Positions 7,191 through 14,731 of a stretch of DNA of 26,322 nt are shown piece by piece (the first letter of the stretch is position 1; each line of letters opens with the position of its first letter). The DNA is taken from positions 270,063 through 296,384 of the forward strand of contig DEMH01000012.1 in the NCBI GenBank assembly GCA_002354805.1, in the 5' to 3' direction. This DNA is from Gammaproteobacteria bacterium UBA2675. Lineage in GTDB: Bacteria; Pseudomonadota; Gammaproteobacteria; Pseudomonadales; Pseudohongiellaceae. Below the pieces are notes generated by a model. That model had not been told where the DNA came from. It was given only the letters and a program-made list of their open reading frames with translations, and did no database searches. The translations under genes and the position numbers were made by a program.

Positions 7191-7983
7191 TCTGCCACAG
7201 CGTTTTTCGCTGGCGTCCAAGAGTGTTCTGGTAACCGGTGCAACGGGTTATCTCGGTCGCGCGATGGTTCGAGGTTTGGCGGAACTTGGCGCGAATGTAC
7301 TCGTGAATGGGCGAAACCCCGAGCGAGTGGAAGCTTGTGTGGCCGAATTGCGTGATAGCGGGCTGGTGGCGACATCTGCAATTTTTGATATTAATGATGA
7401 ACCTGCAGTTCACCAGTGGTTCTCACAGTACGGCGATCTGCCGCTGCATGGTTTGGTCAATAACGCCTACGCAGGTGGTGCAGGTTCAATTGAGACCGCC
7501 GCCGAAGAGGATTACAGAAATAGCTATGAGGTTTCACTGGTATCGGCACACAGGCTGCTGAAATACGCGCTTCCAGCGTTGCGAACCGCGTATCAACAAT
7601 GTGGCAATGCGTCGGTGGTAAATATTGGTTCAATGTATGGATTGGTTAGTCCAGATCAGCGAGTTTATGAGAATAAATGCGTTGCTAATCCCCCATTTTA
7701 TGGAGCGGCGAAAGCGGCTTTAATCCAATGGACTCGATATGCGGCCTGCGAGTTTGGACGGGAAGGCATTCGTGTAAACGCAATTTCACCAGGGCCTTTT
7801 CCGTCTGAAAACGTACAGATGGATAACCCTGCATTCGTTTCGACATTAGCAGACAAGGTGCCGATGGGGAGAATAGGTCGGGCTGATGAGCTTCAGGGGC
7901 CTCTGTCTTTTTTGATTTCAGATGCATCCAGTTTCGTTAGCGGCACAAACTTAGTCGTCGATGGTGGCTGGACGTGTTGGTAG
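7183..7983 (+). CDS. Short-chain dehydrogenase/reductase, PtmA-like, nonulosonate locus
   Basis: This classical SDR of 266 residues has a TGATGYLG cofactor loop (18-25), NNAYAGG after the fourth strand, catalytic Ser150, Tyr173 and Lys177 (YGAAK), and the C-terminal ISDASSFVSG.NLVVDGGW closure. It resembles PtmA-type oxidoreductases found next to nonulosonic acid synthases in flagellin-modification loci, though the precise reaction is not known to me. It overlaps the cytidylyltransferase-AKR gene by 8 bp and pseG by 10 bp, so production of all three is coupled. Paired with the AKR domain, an oxidation/reduction sequence that inverts one hydroxyl is conceivable. That is inference. Confidence 0.85.
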   Translation: MTSLPQRFSLASKSVLVTGATGYLGRAMVRGLAELGANVLVNGRNPERVEACVAELRDSGLVATSAIFDINDEPAVHQWFSQYGDLPLHGLVNNAYAGGAGSIETAAEEDYRNSYEVSLVSAHRLLKYALPALRTAYQQCGNASVVNIGSMYGLVSPDQRVYENKCVANPPFYGAAKAALIQWTRYAACEFGREGIRVNAISPGPFPSENVQMDNPAFVSTLADKVPMGRIGRADELQGPLSFLISDASSFVSGTNLVVDGGWTCW

Positions 7984-9074
7984 TCTTTCGAGCAGATGCC
8001 TCCGTACAGATCGGCACCGGCCACGTGATGCGCTGCCTGACACTGGCCGATGAGCTTACTCGCCAGGGCCACGAATGCCGGTTTGTTTGTCGTGAACATG
8101 AAGGCCATCTGGGTGATCTGATTGCGAGCAAAGGCTACGGCTTAACTCTGCTGCCTTCCCGTAGCGATAACGACCTGCACACGACAGACAGCGGCTCTGA
8201 CAACTACGCGCTGTGGCTGGGTGGGCCCTGGCAAGAAGACGCCCGCCAAACACTCGATGCTCTGACACCCTGGCAACCAGATTGGCTGGTGGTTGATCAC
8301 TACGCGCTGGACGCCGATTGGGAGCGGGCTCTCGCTAACGCTGTCGGTAGCATTATGGTCATTGACGATCTGGCGAATCGGCCACATGAGTGTTTGCTTC
8401 TTTTAGACCAGAATGTTCTGGATAGCAGGATTGCAAAACGTTATGAACGCTTAACGAGTGAGAATTGCACCCTACTTCTTGGGCCTAAATACGCGTTGTT
8501 ACGTCCTGAGTATGCAGAACTGGCAAAATCTCTGCCGAAGCGTGATGGCGTTATATCACGGGTTATGATTTTCGTGGGAGGTAGCGACCCTTACCACCTC
8601 ACCGAGCGCTACCTCAGAGCGTTGACAGCTCCAGAATTTAAGCATCTGTTCGTGGATGTTGTGATTGGAAAGAATCATCCGGCACCGGCGAATGTCGAAA
8701 GCCTGGTTGAAGCGCGCGCTAGAACGCGACTATATTCAGGGCTGCCAAGCCTAGCGGCTTTGATGGTTCGTGCAGACCTTATGTTAGGTGCAGGAGGGGC
8801 GACCAACTGGGAGAGGATGTGTTTAGGGTTGTATTCTGTAGTTACAAGTGTTGCGAGTAACCAGAATGAGATTAATCGAACGCTGGCGGATAAAGGTTTG
8901 ATTGAGTTCCTTGGAACCGAAAATAAGCTTACAGATATGGCTGTGGCACATGCGATTGAAAGCGTTCTTCAGAATCCGGATGTTAATGCAAGACGTTCAG
9001 CGTTGATGAAAAACATTATGGATGGGCGTGGCACAGAGTATGTCGTCAGAAAGCTTTTGGAAAAAACAAGATAA
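7974..9074 (+). CDS. pseG: UDP-2,4-diacetamido-2,4,6-trideoxy-L-altropyranose hydrolase, PseG
   Basis: This GT-B-fold hydrolase of 366 residues releases UDP to give free 6-deoxy-AltdiNAc. The N-terminus RADAS..IGTGHVMRC carries the catalytic histidine at position 17, as in characterised PseG. Later motifs are VVDHYALD, MVIDDLANR, IFVGGSDPY, and LGAGGATNWERMCLG in the nucleotide-binding half. The start is GTG at 7974 inside the end of the SDR gene; TTG three bases later is possible. The stop (TAA 9072-9074) shares its last base with the ATG of pseH. Confidence 0.93.
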   Translation: MLVVFRADASVQIGTGHVMRCLTLADELTRQGHECRFVCREHEGHLGDLIASKGYGLTLLPSRSDNDLHTTDSGSDNYALWLGGPWQEDARQTLDALTPWQPDWLVVDHYALDADWERALANAVGSIMVIDDLANRPHECLLLLDQNVLDSRIAKRYERLTSENCTLLLGPKYALLRPEYAELAKSLPKRDGVISRVMIFVGGSDPYHLTERYLRALTAPEFKHLFVDVVIGKNHPAPANVESLVEARARTRLYSGLPSLAALMVRADLMLGAGGATNWERMCLGLYSVVTSVASNQNEINRTLADKGLIEFLGTENKLTDMAVAHAIESVLQNPDVNARRSALMKNIMDGRGTEYVVRKLLEKTR

Positions 9075-9562
9075 TGGCTTTGCGTCAAATTGGAGAAGAT
9101 GACTTAGAGCTGATGCTGCGGTGGAGAAATCATCCTTCGGTTCGGTCAAGCATGTTCTCCCAATCAATTATAGAGCTCGAACAACATAGGCTTTGGTTTG
9201 AGCGCGAGTCCAAGAAGAGCGACTCTGTTTGGCTATTGTTTATAGATGAGAGCAATACTCCGCGCGGAGTGGTGTATTTCACAGAAATGAACAGAGTTTC
9301 TCGTAATGCATTTTGGGGCTTCTACGCCGCCCCTGATGCCCCAACAGGAACTGGCACTAAGATGGGGCGGGAAGCCCTCGCCCACTTCTTTAATGATTTG
9401 GGGTTTCATAAGCTCAATGCAGAGGTTCTGGAGAGTAATGAGCGTAGTTACTATTTCCACTTAAAACTTGGATTTCACGTTGAAGGTGTTTTTCGTGATC
9501 AGCACAGAGGGGAAAACGGGTACGAAAGCGTAATTCGCTTTGCACTGATAGAGCAAGGCTAG
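9074..9562 (+). CDS. pseH: UDP-4-amino-4,6-dideoxy-N-acetyl-L-altrosamine N-acetyltransferase, PseH
   Basis: This GNAT-fold enzyme of 162 residues would acetylate the 4-amino group made by PseC, using acetyl-CoA, before PseG cleaves the UDP. Characteristic pieces are LMLRWRNHPSVR near the start, the WGFYAAPDAPTGTGTKMG acetyl-CoA loop region, and HKLNAEVLESNERSYYFHLKLGF, the standard C-terminal GNAT signature for nucleotide-sugar N-acetyltransferases. It overlaps pseG in a TAATG. The PseH label relies on both sequence type and position. An unusual acyl donor cannot be excluded, but the locus has a second, larger GNAT for that. Confidence 0.88.
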   Translation: MALRQIGEDDLELMLRWRNHPSVRSSMFSQSIIELEQHRLWFERESKKSDSVWLLFIDESNTPRGVVYFTEMNRVSRNAFWGFYAAPDAPTGTGTKMGREALAHFFNDLGFHKLNAEVLESNERSYYFHLKLGFHVEGVFRDQHRGENGYESVIRFALIEQG

Positions 9563-9806
9563 CTCTGCTTCGTGTTCAATAGGCCTCAAGTTCGCGTCGT
9601 TGTACGCGTCTCTCGCACCGGCCAAGGAAACTGTTGGGCAATCATGGTTCAAGCGTCGCAGGCCTGTCGACAGTGAGCTCAAAATCCGAAAAAGTCGCTC
9701 AAAAGTCAGTTCAACTTACCAAGAATTGTGGATAACGAGCGATATTCGGAATTTTTCGAAATTGCAGGCAGAAAAATTATTCTTGAAGTCAGTTATGAGG
9801 AACAAA
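9563..9806 (+). other. 244-bp non-coding gap inside the otherwise overlapping operon
   Basis: Every gene boundary from pseB to pseH is overlapping or within 1 base, but here 244 bp separate pseH from the acyl-carrier-protein gene. I recognise no RNA, repeat or clear promoter. The open frame upstream of the ACP start (from 9600) has no recognisable protein features. The gap may mark the junction where the acyl module was inserted. Confidence 0.5.
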
Positions 9807-10055
9807 ATGAATTTTCGTAAAAAAATACTGGAATTGTTTTTTGAAGCGCTTGAATCCACAGACAGTGAACTGAACTGTGAGCTCACCGATGACACAGTTT
9901 TGTTGGACAGTGGCCTTGACTCGCTGGGCTTTGCCATTCTCGTGGCAAGGCTGGAGGAAGAGCTCGAATTTGACCCCTTTGTAGAGATGGAAGACGCTGT
10001 TTACCCCACAACGTTTGGCGAATTTGTTGCCATTTATGAAAACCGGGCTAAATAG
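9807..10055 (+). CDS. Acyl carrier protein, dedicated to the polysaccharide locus
   Basis: The 82-residue acidic protein has the phosphopantetheine attachment motif DSGLDSLGFAIL, with the serine of DSL as the acyl-holder site. I chose ATG 9807 because GAGG at 9797-9800 lies 6 bp upstream and the protein then has ordinary ACP length; upstream in-frame starts (9795, 9600) add sequence with no ACP character. A discrete ACP followed by an adenylate-forming ligase and a FabG homologue implies that it carries an unusual acyl unit for the glycan rather than serving general fatty-acid synthesis. No phosphopantetheinyl transferase is encoded here, so loading would use a housekeeping one. Its stop is 8 bp before the ligase start. 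Confidence 0.88.
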   Translation: MNFRKKILELFFEALESTDSELNCELTDDTVLLDSGLDSLGFAILVARLEEELEFDPFVEMEDAVYPTTFGEFVAIYENRAK

Positions 10056-10063
10056 GTTTAATT

Positions 10064-11392
10064 GTGATTCTGGAAGAGCTACTAACCAAAACCAGTGACG
10101 GGCAAGTGCTGTGGGTTTCACCTCAAAAACAGATGACGGCTGGGGCCCTTCGGCAGGATATCGCTGTTTGCCGGGGGCTATTGCGAGGCAAAGACACTTC
10201 CCGGGTTGCCCTTGAACCATCAGACAGCGTGCGAGCCTTAACATGGATGATGGCGCTTGATGGAATAGCTGGAAGTGTCTTTCTGGTGCCTGATTCGCTG
10301 AGACGCTCTGACGACTATTCTGACCTGAAAACACGTTTTCAGCCGACCCTCAATATCGGTGATGTGTTTACAGAGAAAGTTCCTGAAAAAAGTGGCGACC
10401 TTTCAGGTGGCCACAGAGCAGATGCCAGCACCCGTTGGGTTCTGGCAACGTCCGGAACGACCGGGACACCTAAGCTAATAGAGCATTCCACCGGCAGCCT
10501 GACCAAAACCTGTAAGCTCGATACGGAACGGGGAAGAGAGTTCACCTGGGGATTGGTATATGATCCGTTCAGATTTGCGGGTCTCCAGGTGGTGCTGCAG
10601 GCACTGGCGAGCGGGTCCGAGCTTGTTCTATGTAACCACATTGGCAACGTTAAAGATCAGGCTGCCTTCCTCCTCGAAACCAATGCCAACGCACTTTCGG
10701 CAACGCCAACCTACTGGCGAAAACTGCTTATGAGTGGCGTTTTGGGCAACCACCGTTTCAAACAGATCACGCTCGGCGGTGAACCCGCAGATCAATCGGT
10801 CCTGAATGCGCTAAAAGCAGCATTTCCAGAAGCCAGAATTGCGCATATCTACGCCTCTACAGAGGCAGGGGTTGGTTTCTCGGTTACAGATGGTTTGATG
10901 GGCTTTCCCAAGCAATATCTTGAACGCGGGGTCGCAGGGAACCAACTACGAATCGGCGAATCTGGAACATTACTGATAAAACCTGAGAAACATGTTCCTA
11001 CTGCGGCTGGAGCCTCACTGGCGAAAACCGATGGGTTCATCGATTCAGGAGACCTTGTTGCTGTGCGAGATGAGCGGGTACTGTTTTTGGGCCGTGATTC
11101 GGGGGCCATCAATGTTGGCGGTAATAAGGTGATTCCTGAGGAAGTGGAAGCAGTGATTCGTGAATTAGAAGGTGTGGCTGAAGTGCTCGTGAAGCCCAAA
11201 GGCAGTGGGATGATGGGGCAACTGGTTACTGCTGACATTCAGCCCAGGAAGGCCGATGCAGACACGGCTTCCCTCAAGAAGCAAATCATGGCTCATTGCA
11301 GGGCACGGTTGGAGAAGTACAAAGTGCCGGCCCTAATTCGCTTTGTTACCGAGATTGAGCATAATCCGACTGGCAAGATTAGTAGGGCATAA
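10064..11392 (+). CDS. ANL-superfamily acyl-adenylating ligase (acyl-ACP/CoA synthetase-like)
   Basis: This is a 442-residue adenylate-forming enzyme, starting at GTG 10064. Core motifs are present: the ATP loop LATSGTTGTPK (127-137), YASTEAG (A5), DSGDLVAVRD (A7), LFLGR (A8), NVGGNKVIPEEVE in the C-terminal hinge, and the catalytic lysine of NPTGK at 438. Such enzymes activate a carboxylic acid as its AMP ester and pass it to a thiol. The adjacent ACP is the natural acceptor. At about 440 residues it is shorter than most acyl-CoA synthetases, closer to the small ACP-loading forms. The acid activated cannot be read from the sequence. FabG next door points to a 3-oxo or 3-hydroxy acid. Confidence 0.85.
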   Translation: MILEELLTKTSDGQVLWVSPQKQMTAGALRQDIAVCRGLLRGKDTSRVALEPSDSVRALTWMMALDGIAGSVFLVPDSLRRSDDYSDLKTRFQPTLNIGDVFTEKVPEKSGDLSGGHRADASTRWVLATSGTTGTPKLIEHSTGSLTKTCKLDTERGREFTWGLVYDPFRFAGLQVVLQALASGSELVLCNHIGNVKDQAAFLLETNANALSATPTYWRKLLMSGVLGNHRFKQITLGGEPADQSVLNALKAAFPEARIAHIYASTEAGVGFSVTDGLMGFPKQYLERGVAGNQLRIGESGTLLIKPEKHVPTAAGASLAKTDGFIDSGDLVAVRDERVLFLGRDSGAINVGGNKVIPEEVEAVIRELEGVAEVLVKPKGSGMMGQLVTADIQPRKADADTASLKKQIMAHCRARLEKYKVPALIRFVTEIEHNPTGKISRA

Positions 11393-11396
11393 AGTA

Positions 11397-12116
11397 ATGG
11401 ATACAGTATTGGTTACCGGGGGTACCCGGGGTCTGGGCCTCGCAATTTCAAAACGTTTGGCCGCAACGGGTTATAAAGTCATTGTAGTAGGCAGGAAATG
11501 TTCGCCCGAGTGCGAGGAGTGGTTGGCGGTTACCGATAATGCCGTCTTCGAGCCTTTTGATTTTTCAGATACCTCGGGCATTCATGAATTCAGTCAGCAA
11601 GTGACCAAAAAATACGGTCGTCTTTATGGACTGGTAAATAATGCAGCCTTGGGTCTGGACGGCGTTCTCGCAACCATGCACGAGAGTGACATATCCAGAG
11701 TTCTACGTGTGAATGTTGAAGCTCCAATTTTGCTCACCAAATACCTCCTTCGTCCGATGCTAATTAACAGGAAGGGCAGGGTGGTCAACATTTCCTCTAT
11801 TATTGGTAGTACTGGGTTTAAGGGGCTTGCAGTCTATGGAGCCACCAAATCCGCCATAAACGGATTTACCAAATCACTCTCCCGAGAGGTGGGTAAAGCC
11901 GGAATCACCGTTAACAGTGTTGCCCCAGGTTACATGGCTACTGATATGACTCAGGGGCTGGAGGGCGAAAAACTTGAATCCATAAAACGCCGCAGCCCCA
12001 TGGGAGCATTAGCTCACGTTGATGATGTAGCTGGTATGGTTAATTACCTAATGTCTGATGAAGCTCGGATGATCACTGGTACAGTCATCACGGTGGATGC
12101 AGGTAGTACAGCATGA
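11397..12116 (+). CDS. FabG-like 3-oxoacyl-ACP reductase (SDR)
   Basis: This 239-residue SDR has TGGTRGLG (7-14), NNAALG, catalytic Ser133/134, Tyr147 and Lys151 (YGATK), NSVAPGYMATDM, and the ending TGTVITVDAGSTA, all as in FabG. I start at ATG 11397, four bases after the ligase stop, rather than an upstream in-frame ATG (11343) that lies inside the ligase and adds 18 residues before the Rossmann strand. FabG reduces 3-oxoacyl-ACP to (R)-3-hydroxyacyl-ACP with NADPH. Located between the ligase and a GNAT, it is a good candidate for making a 3-hydroxyacyl group, such as 3-hydroxybutyryl, on the local ACP. Its stop overlaps the next start as ATGA. Confidence 0.85.
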   Translation: MDTVLVTGGTRGLGLAISKRLAATGYKVIVVGRKCSPECEEWLAVTDNAVFEPFDFSDTSGIHEFSQQVTKKYGRLYGLVNNAALGLDGVLATMHESDISRVLRVNVEAPILLTKYLLRPMLINRKGRVVNISSIIGSTGFKGLAVYGATKSAINGFTKSLSREVGKAGITVNSVAPGYMATDMTQGLEGEKLESIKRRSPMGALAHVDDVAGMVNYLMSDEARMITGTVITVDAGSTA

Positions 12117-12895
12117 AATTTCAGATCCGTCGGGCCACCGTAGCAGATAAAGCAGGAATCGTTACCCTATTTCAGGAGGGGGGCAACCCGCATAATTGGT
12201 CTTCTGCTAAATGGGAGTACTACTATAGAGACTACCCTGAGGGGCCGGCAATCAGCTTTGTGGCAGAGTCAGAGCATGGAATCATCGGGCACTATGGCCT
12301 TTTCCCGGTCACCATCGGAAGCTACCGGGTATACATGGGCGCACATGCTTATGTGTCCGATTCTGTGAGAGGGCTGGCGGTCATTTCCAGTTTGATGAAA
12401 TCACTTGACGAATTTTGCGTTGCTGAACAGCTTCCGTTTATCGTAGGGTTCGCAAACCAGCGCTTTACGACTGTCAAAACCAAGCTTTTCAAATGGAAAA
12501 CCCCACTTTACGCGAGTTTTGTTTCTACCGAAAAGTTTGATCCGGGCATGTTCCAGGACCGACCTTTCCAGTTTCATTACTGCGATGATTGGGTGACTTG
12601 GCGCTTTGGCACATCCGACACTCCAATTATCAGTAAGTACCAAAAGCAGGTCGGTGAAGAACCTGTATACCAACTCTTGTTTACAGGGCAGAAGGTGGAG
12701 GCCAGAGAGTTCGGAATTACCGAATTTGAATGCTGGAACCCTGAGGGCTATCGTTCAGAGCCGGGTGAAGCCTTTACTCAGCCTTTCTCCGTCAAAATAT
12801 ACGATAAACAGTGGTCAGGCCCAGATCTTCTGGATCCAGAAAACTGGTTCATCCAGATGGCCGATTCAGACACGTTTGTTTTTAAGGCGATCTAG
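12113..12895 (+). CDS. Large GNAT-family N-acyltransferase, candidate ACP-dependent sugar acylase
   Basis: The 260-residue protein opens with QIRRATVADKAGIVTLFQ and has the GNAT core IIGHYGLFPV followed by AHAYVSDSVRGLAVISSLM, the acyl-donor pyrophosphate loop region, then GFANQRF. It is about 100 residues longer than PseH, with a C-terminal extension of unknown fold rich in aromatic and acidic residues. It overlaps the FabG gene (ATGA) and is 2 bp from pseI, so it is firmly part of the operon. I infer that it transfers the ACP-borne acyl group to an amino group of the nonulosonic acid or its precursor. Acetyl-CoA remains possible as donor. Confidence 0.75.
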   Translation: MKFQIRRATVADKAGIVTLFQEGGNPHNWSSAKWEYYYRDYPEGPAISFVAESEHGIIGHYGLFPVTIGSYRVYMGAHAYVSDSVRGLAVISSLMKSLDEFCVAEQLPFIVGFANQRFTTVKTKLFKWKTPLYASFVSTEKFDPGMFQDRPFQFHYCDDWVTWRFGTSDTPIISKYQKQVGEEPVYQLLFTGQKVEAREFGITEFECWNPEGYRSEPGEAFTQPFSVKIYDKQWSGPDLLDPENWFIQMADSDTFVFKAI

Positions 12896-12897
12896 AA

Positions 12898-13950
12898 ATG
12901 AAAGAAATCATCATAGGTAAACGTCCAGTCGGGCCGGACCATGCTCCTTTTATCATCGCAGAGATGTCAGGTAACCATAACCAGTCGCTTGACCGCGCAA
13001 TGGAGCTGGTTGAAGCAGCGGCCAATTCTGGTGTTCATGCACTAAAACTTCAAACTGCTAGTCCCAATGGGCTTACACTTGACGTTGATAGTCCCGAGTT
13101 TCTGATTGATGATCCCGCCAGTCCCTGGCATGGGCGTAACCTTTATCAGCTATACAAAGAGGCGGTCACACCGTGGGAATGGCACAAGCCGATTTTTGAC
13201 CGCTGTAATGAGTTGGGGCTAACGGTTTTTAGCTCCCCTTTTGAGCTTTCCGCTATCGACTTGCTTGAGGAGCTGGATGCTCCCTGTTACAAAATTGCTT
13301 CGTTTGAGTTGGTTGACCTACCTCTTGTCCGGAAGGCAGCGGCCACAGGTAAGCCGCTTATAATGTCAACGGGAATGGCGGCGGTATCAGACATTCACGA
13401 CGCGGTACAGGCAGCTAAAGGTGAAGGGAATGACAATATAATCCTGCTTAAGTGTACCTCCAGTTATCCTGCAACGGCAGCAGATGCCAATATTGCGACG
13501 ATTCCTCACCTACGTGAGATGTTTGGTTTCCAGGTTGGCCTATCGGACCACACTCTCGGAATTGGCGTTGCGTGTGCTGCTGCGGCACTGGGTGCTACTG
13601 TGATTGAAAAGCACTTTACACTTAGGCGAGAAGATGGCGGTGTTGACTCCACTTTTTCATTGGAGCCGCAAGAATTCGCAGCACTTGTAGAAGAAAGTGA
13701 GCGCGCTTGGGCGAGTGTCGGACAGATTGTTTATGGCGGCGCGGCTGTGGAGAAAAAATCTCTGAAGTTTCGTCGCTCACTTTATATTGCCGAAGCTATG
13801 AGTGAAGGTGATGTTTTGACAGAGCGAAACTTACGAATCGTTCGCCCCGGATACGGTTTGGCTCCAAAGTATATCGATGTTCTGCTTGGCCGGAGAGTCA
13901 ATCAGAATTTGAAAGCCGGCACTGCTATGAAATGGGAGTACATCGGATGA
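12898..13950 (+). CDS. pseI: Pseudaminic acid synthase, PseI (NeuB family)
   Basis: This 350-residue NeuB-family enzyme condenses phosphoenolpyruvate with the PseG product to give the nine-carbon sugar. Key features are IAEMSGNHNQ (20-29, metal and PEP region; the M-S-G-N-H-N form is typical of PseI), K50 in LKLQT, STGM at 157-160, LKCTSSYP, GLSDHTLG with H218, IEKHFTL with H239, and GVDSTFSLEP. A C-terminal SAF/antifreeze-like domain from about 288 (FRRSLYIAEAM, LRIVRPGYGL) completes it. It stands between the GNAT and the PIG-L deacetylase, inside the acyl module, which ties that module to nonulosonic acid synthesis. Confidence 0.93.
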   Translation: MKEIIIGKRPVGPDHAPFIIAEMSGNHNQSLDRAMELVEAAANSGVHALKLQTASPNGLTLDVDSPEFLIDDPASPWHGRNLYQLYKEAVTPWEWHKPIFDRCNELGLTVFSSPFELSAIDLLEELDAPCYKIASFELVDLPLVRKAAATGKPLIMSTGMAAVSDIHDAVQAAKGEGNDNIILLKCTSSYPATAADANIATIPHLREMFGFQVGLSDHTLGIGVACAAAALGATVIEKHFTLRREDGGVDSTFSLEPQEFAALVEESERAWASVGQIVYGGAAVEKKSLKFRRSLYIAEAMSEGDVLTERNLRIVRPGYGLAPKYIDVLLGRRVNQNLKAGTAMKWEYIG

Positions 13951-14618
13951 GCAAATCTGTCTTGGTGGTCGCAGCTCATACCGACGACGAAGCACTGGGC
14001 TGTGGGGGAACTATAGCCAAGCACGTCGCGCAGGGAGATACGGTCTATGCGGTTTTTCTTGCGGATGGCGTCACCTCACGAACAGATGCCTCAGAGCTGG
14101 AGCTGTCGGAACGAAATTCAGCTGCCCAAAAAGCTCATAAGATTCTGGGAATCAAAAAAAGCTTTATGCTCGGCTTTCCGGATAATCGTATGGACACTGT
14201 TCCACTACTGGATATCGTGCAAAAGCTGGAGCAGGTGATAGATGATGTGCAACCTCAGATTGTTTACACACATCACAACGGCGACCTCAATATTGATCAT
14301 CGAATTACCCATCAGGTAACATTAACAGCGTGTCGGCCAGTTCCTAGTTCGCCTGTCAGGGAGATATATGCATTTGAAGTGCTATCCTCGACGGAGTGGA
14401 ATGCCCCGAGTGTTGACCCTTTCCTTCCAAATGTTTTCGTGGATATCTCAGACCAGCTGGAAACTAAAATAAAGGCCTTGGCTGAGTATGAGTTGGAGAT
14501 GCGAGATCCGCCCCATTCTCGATCCATGGTAAATACCACGCGGCTTGCTGAACTTCGTGGAAGCTCTGTTGGTGTAGGTGCCGCGGAAGCAATGATGGCG
14601 GTTAGGGTGATACGTTAA
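13947..14618 (+). CDS. PIG-L/LmbE-family zinc N-deacetylase
   Basis: Starting at ATG 13947 (ATGA overlap with pseI), the protein is 223 residues long. An upstream in-frame ATG at 13932 lies inside pseI and is less likely. It has the zinc motif AHTDDE (10-15) and the second set HHNGDLNIDHR (109-119) of the PIG-L family, whose members remove N-acetyl groups from sugars using one zinc ion. It closes the coupled run of genes. Beside an ACP-dependent acyl route and a second GNAT, it could strip an N-acetyl from the Pse precursor or product so that another acyl can be added; deacetylation without re-acylation is the simpler alternative. Confidence 0.85.
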   Translation: MSKSVLVVAAHTDDEALGCGGTIAKHVAQGDTVYAVFLADGVTSRTDASELELSERNSAAQKAHKILGIKKSFMLGFPDNRMDTVPLLDIVQKLEQVIDDVQPQIVYTHHNGDLNIDHRITHQVTLTACRPVPSSPVREIYAFEVLSSTEWNAPSVDPFLPNVFVDISDQLETKIKALAEYELEMRDPPHSRSMVNTTRLAELRGSSVGVGAAEAMMAVRVIR

Positions 14619-14731
14619 GTGACACAGCTTTCTCATAATCCGGGTTTTTAAACAGCTTCCTTGGGGTGTTTTTCTCCTATTACTTACGGTATGCGTATTA
14701 ATTCACTACGATTCCTGCGTGGCCATTTAAT
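14619..14731. other. Intergenic boundary between the Pse operon and the AT-rich glycan block
   Basis: This 113-bp spacer is the first clear gap after a long run of coupled genes. I see no hairpin followed by a T-run and no convincing promoter. Base composition changes visibly here, from roughly balanced coding sequence upstream to strongly A/T-rich downstream. Confidence 0.5.

Noticed and set aside
9600..9806. N-terminal extension of the ACP gene
   Set aside because: Would add 69 residues with no ACP similarity; the ATG at 9807 has a good ribosome binding site and gives normal ACP length.
11343..11396. Upstream start of the FabG-like gene
   Set aside because: Lies inside the ligase C-terminus and puts extra residues before the Rossmann strand; ATG 11397 fits FabG length.
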